This document shows, piece after piece, positions 61,062-64,000 of a DNA stretch of 64,000 nucleotides. The DNA lies in the NCBI GenBank assembly GCA_023151115.1, contig JAKLJP010000004.1:62001-126000 (forward strand), given 5' to 3'. Origin of the DNA: Anaerolineae bacterium. GTDB taxonomy: Bacteria; Chloroflexota; Anaerolineae; 4572-78; J111. A program made the translations under genes and the position numbers. The notes below the pieces were generated by a model. It had not been told where the DNA came from, ran no database searches, and saw only the letters and a list, made by a program, of their open reading frames with translations. The first letter of the stretch is position 1, and the number at the start of each line of letters is the position of its first letter.

Positions 61062-61499
61062 ATGCTTAGAGCGGTCATTGATACCAATTTGTTGGTCAGC
61101 TATACGCTCACAAAAGGAGAAACCCTCTCTCGCCTGATTGATTACTGGGAGAGAGGGTCTTTTATTTATCTGACTTCTCCGCCTATTATCAGAGAACTGA
61201 AAGAAGTTCTCCAACGGCCTCGTCTGCGGGCCAAGATGGTGGCCGATCCTCACTCTTTGATAGAGGTTATCGAAGCCGATACCGAGCAAACGCCTGGACA
61301 ATTAATTTTAGAGCAAGTTTGCCGTGACCCAAAAGATGCCATGTTTATTGCCTGCGCGGTTGAAGGGCAAGCCGATTACATTGTCAGTTGGGATAAAGAC
61401 TTGCTCGATTTAGGCGAGTATCAGGGTATTAAAATCGTTCGCGCTGAAGCATTTATTGCTGTTTTGGATACTTTGGCGGAAGGGGACTTGGAGGAATGA
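61062..61499 (+). CDS. PIN-domain ribonuclease toxin
   Basis: 145 residues. PIN metal-site residues: AVIDTNLLVSYTLTKG (Asp), PPIIRELKEVLQRPRLRAKM (Glu), RDPKDAMFIACAVEGQADYI (Asp) and SWDKDLLDLG (Asp), as in the COG1569 'toxin component' group. A probable Mg-dependent RNase held by the upstream Phd-like protein. The stop overlaps the next start as ATGA, so the pentapeptide-repeat protein is translationally coupled to the toxin. Confidence 0.9.
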   Translation: MLRAVIDTNLLVSYTLTKGETLSRLIDYWERGSFIYLTSPPIIRELKEVLQRPRLRAKMVADPHSLIEVIEADTEQTPGQLILEQVCRDPKDAMFIACAVEGQADYIVSWDKDLLDLGEYQGIKIVRAEAFIAVLDTLAEGDLEE

Positions 61500-62576
61500 G
61501 CGAACTCTACAACCTGTCCAACATCCGCGAATTGCTGACAAACGGCTTTTCCGACGCCGAACTCCGCGCTCTCTGTTTCGACCTGCCCGGCTTTCGGCCT
61601 GTCTACGATCAACTGGCCCAAAATACCGGCACAGCCGAGATTGTGGCTAAATTACTGGAACACGCCGAAAAGACGTTGCAGCTTGATACGCTGTTGGCTT
61701 TGGCGAAAGAGCGAAATCCTGCTCGATATGAGAAGCATCAACCGTATTATACTGATAATCCCATTCCTGCCTTGCAACGACAAGTAGCTAGTTTGGCCCA
61801 AAGGCTTGCTCTGCTGACTTCCCCTGTTTCCCTGACTCGTGAACAACAATATCAGGTTGCCTTACATTGGGCTGAACTGGGGCGTCAAGATAGTTTGGCT
61901 CACTTTGATTTGAACAAGAGGGATTTGCGGGTGGTTGACTTGAGTGGCGCTGATCTCCGTGCAGCCAACTTATCAAAAGCTGACTTAAGTATGGCCAATC
62001 TGAGCAATGCTGACCTGCGTATGGCTAACTTAGTAGAGGCTAATTTGACTGAGATCAATCTGCATAGAGCTAAATTGAGTCAAGCGGATTTGAGAGGGGG
62101 GGAATCTATTCAGAGGTTATGTGAAATATGCCGATTTAAGAAAAGCCAATCTAAGCAATCTAAACGGTAGGACGAATTTAATGGAAGCTAATTTGGAAGG
62201 TGCCAACTTGAGCGAAGCTAACTTACAATATGCTAATCTAAGCAAATCTGATCTGAGAATGGCCTTTCTACCTGGAGCTAACCTATGTTATGCTAATCTG
62301 AGGGAGGCTAACCTTTATAAAGCTAATTTAAAACAAGCTGATCTAAGAGGTTATAAAAAGAGAGAAGTAACAAAAGAGCAGGCGGTGAGCACCGTTACAA
62401 TTATGGCAAGATCGGCTGGTTGGTTGAAGGATTATAGTGAAGATGAAAATAAATACACTGACTTAAGAACAGCCAATTTAGAGGGCATTGACCTAAATGG
62501 AGCTAAATATAACAATGGGACGATATGGCCTGAAGATTTTGATCCTTCTAAGGCCGGAGCAATTTATGAGGACTGA
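61496..62576 (+). pseudogene. EAD-like and pentapeptide-repeat protein, frame changed at a G7 run
   Basis: Residues 1-80 (NIRELLTNGFSDAELRALCF, EIVAKLLEHAEKTLQLDTLL) resemble effector-associated domains (EAD7-like) that link conflict-system proteins. Pentapeptide repeats (A(D/N)LxxA) start near 145. The frame runs through GGGGGGG (62096-62102) and stops at 62170; with six G it would continue NLFRGYVKYADLRKANLSN to 62576, adding over 100 residues of the same repeat type and a tail GAKYNNGTIWPEDFDPSKAG. So either the gene is phase variable or decayed, or the base is a sequencing error. Confidence 0.78.
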
Positions 62577-62617
62577 ACAATCTTAAGTGGACACTACTCA
62601 GAAAGAGAGGCATAGGT

Positions 62618-62917
62618 ATGGCAAGTGTAGAGACAAAACTCGATTTACTTAAAGAAGTAGTAGCAGATGAAGGCAATTTGAATCTGGTTCTGGACAAGCT
62701 GTTGAATGTTATTTCTGAACAGCATCACTCTCTGTTGAAAAGGTATCAGGCAGACCTGCAAAATTTTGAAGTCCGCTACGGGATACCATCGGCTGAATTT
62801 TATCAAAAGTTTGAACGGGGTGAACTGGGCGATGCGATGGATTTCTTTGAATGGGCCGGGTTATTTGAACTTCAGCAGAATTTGCTTGAGAAGATACAAC
62901 TTCTGGAAGCCATCTAA
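62618..62917 (+). CDS. Small protein, probable antitoxin of a TumE-like pair
   Basis: 99 residues, helical, with FEVRYGIPSAEFYQKFERGE and LGDAMDFFEWAGLFELQQNL. This YGxxSxEFyxkFxxGxLgD(a/d)xDFxEW pattern is shared by small partners of DUF6516 proteins. It is placed directly upstream of such a protein, with its TAA touching the next ATG. Antitoxin role is inferred from the arrangement. Confidence 0.7.
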   Translation: MASVETKLDLLKEVVADEGNLNLVLDKLLNVISEQHHSLLKRYQADLQNFEVRYGIPSAEFYQKFERGELGDAMDFFEWAGLFELQQNLLEKIQLLEAI

Positions 62918-63292
62918 ATGACAGATGCAGCAGAGTATATTGCCTACATCAAGTCTCTCCTTATCTCTAACCCACAGATTGTTAGCGTAAAAATTGTGCG
63001 TGAAGAGACGCAGGATAAGCTTGGTCTGTACCGTTACCGCCTATCCCTGGCTGATGGTGGGTTGCTGGAAATGTTTGAACGCTTTGAGGTCGTTTCAGAT
63101 GAAGTAAACGTAACCAAATACAGCTTCCAATGGCAAGATGCTGCGGGCACACTGCGAAAACGATGGGACAATGCTGCTCACCACGCAGAAGTGCCAACTC
63201 ATCCACATCACTTTCATGATGGCTCTGAAGAGAAAGTTTTGCCCCACGAGCCAATAACTGCAAAAGACATTCTGAAGATAATAAGCGGCTGA
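62918..63292 (+). CDS. DUF6516/TumE-like toxin candidate
   Basis: 124 residues. KIVREETQDKLGLYRYRLSL, VTKYSFQWQDAAGTLRKRWD, NAAHHAEVPTHPHHFHDGSE: the YxxQWQD-x(6)-RWDN-xxHH-x(5)-PHHxH pattern is that of the DUF6516 family, which I recall as the toxin TumE of type II pairs. The His-rich end suggests a metal or catalytic site; the target is not known to me. No gap to the upstream partner. Confidence 0.75.
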   Translation: MTDAAEYIAYIKSLLISNPQIVSVKIVREETQDKLGLYRYRLSLADGGLLEMFERFEVVSDEVNVTKYSFQWQDAAGTLRKRWDNAAHHAEVPTHPHHFHDGSEEKVLPHEPITAKDILKIISG

Positions 63293-63296
63293 TCCC

Positions 63297-64000
63297 ATGC
63301 TTCTCACTGTCACCTCCAACGCTACCATTGATCGTACCCTATACATCCCCCACCTGACCATTGGCGAAGTCCACCGGGCGACCTCGGTTCACCTGGCCGC
63401 GGGTGGCAAGGGTTTGAATGTGACCCGCGCGGCGCGGATATTGAACTGCCCGGTGCTGGCGACCGGGCCGCTGGCCGGGCACGCCGGCCGCCTGATGGCC
63501 GACCTGGCCGTGGCCGAAGGTATCCGGACCGACTGGTACTGGCTGCCGTCGGGCGAGACGCGCACCTGCACCCTGGTCAACCACGATAAGGGCGACACGA
63601 CGGTGCTCAACGAACCCGGCGAGCCGTTAACAGCAGCGGATTGGGCCGGCTTTGCCGCGCACGTGGAAAAATTGGCGGGAGATGCTCAGGCCGTAGCGTT
63701 TTCGGGCAGCCTGCCGCCGGGCGTCGAACCGGCGGCGCTCAGCGTCTTGGCTCGCTCGCTGGTCACCGCCGAGCGGCCGGTTTACCTGGATACCAGCGTG
63801 GCGGCGCTCCGGGCGGCGCTGGCGCAGCCAAGCGGCTTGTGTTTGAAGGTCAATCGGGCTGAATTAGCCGAAGCCTGGGGGGAGACTGAAACCGATTTCG
63901 CTACTGATAAAATTATAGCTGTGGGTCAAAAGCTGCTGGAAAGAGGCGCGGCGCTGGTGATGGTCACTTTGGGCGGAGCAGGGGCGCTGGCCATAACCCC
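63297..64000 (+). CDS. PfkB-family sugar kinase (1-phosphofructokinase-like), 3' end outside
   Basis: 234 codons to the window edge. The N-terminus TVTSNATIDRTLYIPHLTIG, HLAAGGKGLNVTRAARILNC (PfkB signature 1), DTTVLNEPGEPLT, AVAFSGSLPPGVEP, YLDTSVAAL and CLKVNRAELAEAWG are typical of 1-phosphofructokinase/tagatose-6-phosphate kinase members. The ATP-site signature (DTxGAGD) is expected beyond the edge; VTLGGAGALAIT just precedes it. Phosphorylates a sugar phosphate. Starts five bp after the TumE-like stop. Confidence 0.9.
   Translation, partial: MLLTVTSNATIDRTLYIPHLTIGEVHRATSVHLAAGGKGLNVTRAARILNCPVLATGPLAGHAGRLMADLAVAEGIRTDWYWLPSGETRTCTLVNHDKGDTTVLNEPGEPLTAADWAGFAAHVEKLAGDAQAVAFSGSLPPGVEPAALSVLARSLVTAERPVYLDTSVAALRAALAQPSGLCLKVNRAELAEAWGETETDFATDKIIAVGQKLLERGAALVMVTLGGAGALAIT

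Overview
This 64 kb window is an accessory-rich stretch of a bacterial chromosome. The gene content suggests a Chloroflexota (Anaerolineae-like) organism. The pointers are a sortase-type surface protein, an F420-type LLM oxidoreductase, VanW and RicT proteins, giant NTPase-TPR regulators, large hybrid kinases, and lipid- or LysM-anchored extracytoplasmic proteins that suggest a single membrane. This is inference: there is no rRNA or marker phylogeny here. I saw no tRNA, rRNA, CRISPR array or prophage.

Layout. 0-19 kb: a UPF0060 fragment, an LPXTG surface protein, an M28 peptidase, a kinase-holB-ricT block, a VanW protein, a nuclease/LLM pair, an aldo-keto reductase with its TetR regulator, glutamate dehydrogenase, membrane proteins, a broken DUF6155 gene, and an FHA-GAF-cyclase. 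19.6-25.1 kb: acpS, then a sugar ABC operon (LysM-fused binding protein, two permeases, Gfo/Idh oxidoreductase). 25.4-28.8 kb: two convergent signalling proteins whose 3' ends overlap. 29-44 kb: a metal-stress region with a CopB-type ATPase, two multicopper oxidases, a CpxP-like protein, a small His-rich secreted protein, a rhodanese lipoprotein and a chromate transporter, plus a large HTH-NTPase-TPR regulator. 44.8-60.7 kb: recombination genes (two UvrD-like proteins, a RecB-like Fe-S nuclease, RecJ), interrupted by a PqqD-like/M50 protein with tiny downstream peptides, a soluble-adenylyl-cyclase-like giant protein, and a HicBA pair. 60.7-63.3 kb: a toxin-antitoxin and pentapeptide-repeat island. 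The window ends inside a PfkB-family sugar kinase.

The most unusual layer is repetitive DNA. Heptanucleotide short tandem repeats occur as inverted pairs between genes and also, in frame, inside coding sequences of helicase, cyclase and recJ genes. Miniature transposable elements with clear target duplications carry a twin-hairpin core whose two 6-nt loops are exactly complementary. The same core is found between two different kinds of transposon ends. A third family of dispersed repeats carries the words CGTATCGAAGGGTGC and CTGAGTAG.

At least three genes are broken (DUF6155-like, four-helix-bundle protein, nucleotidyltransferase), and a pentapeptide-repeat gene is shifted at a run of seven G. 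Sequencing error cannot be excluded for the single-base cases.
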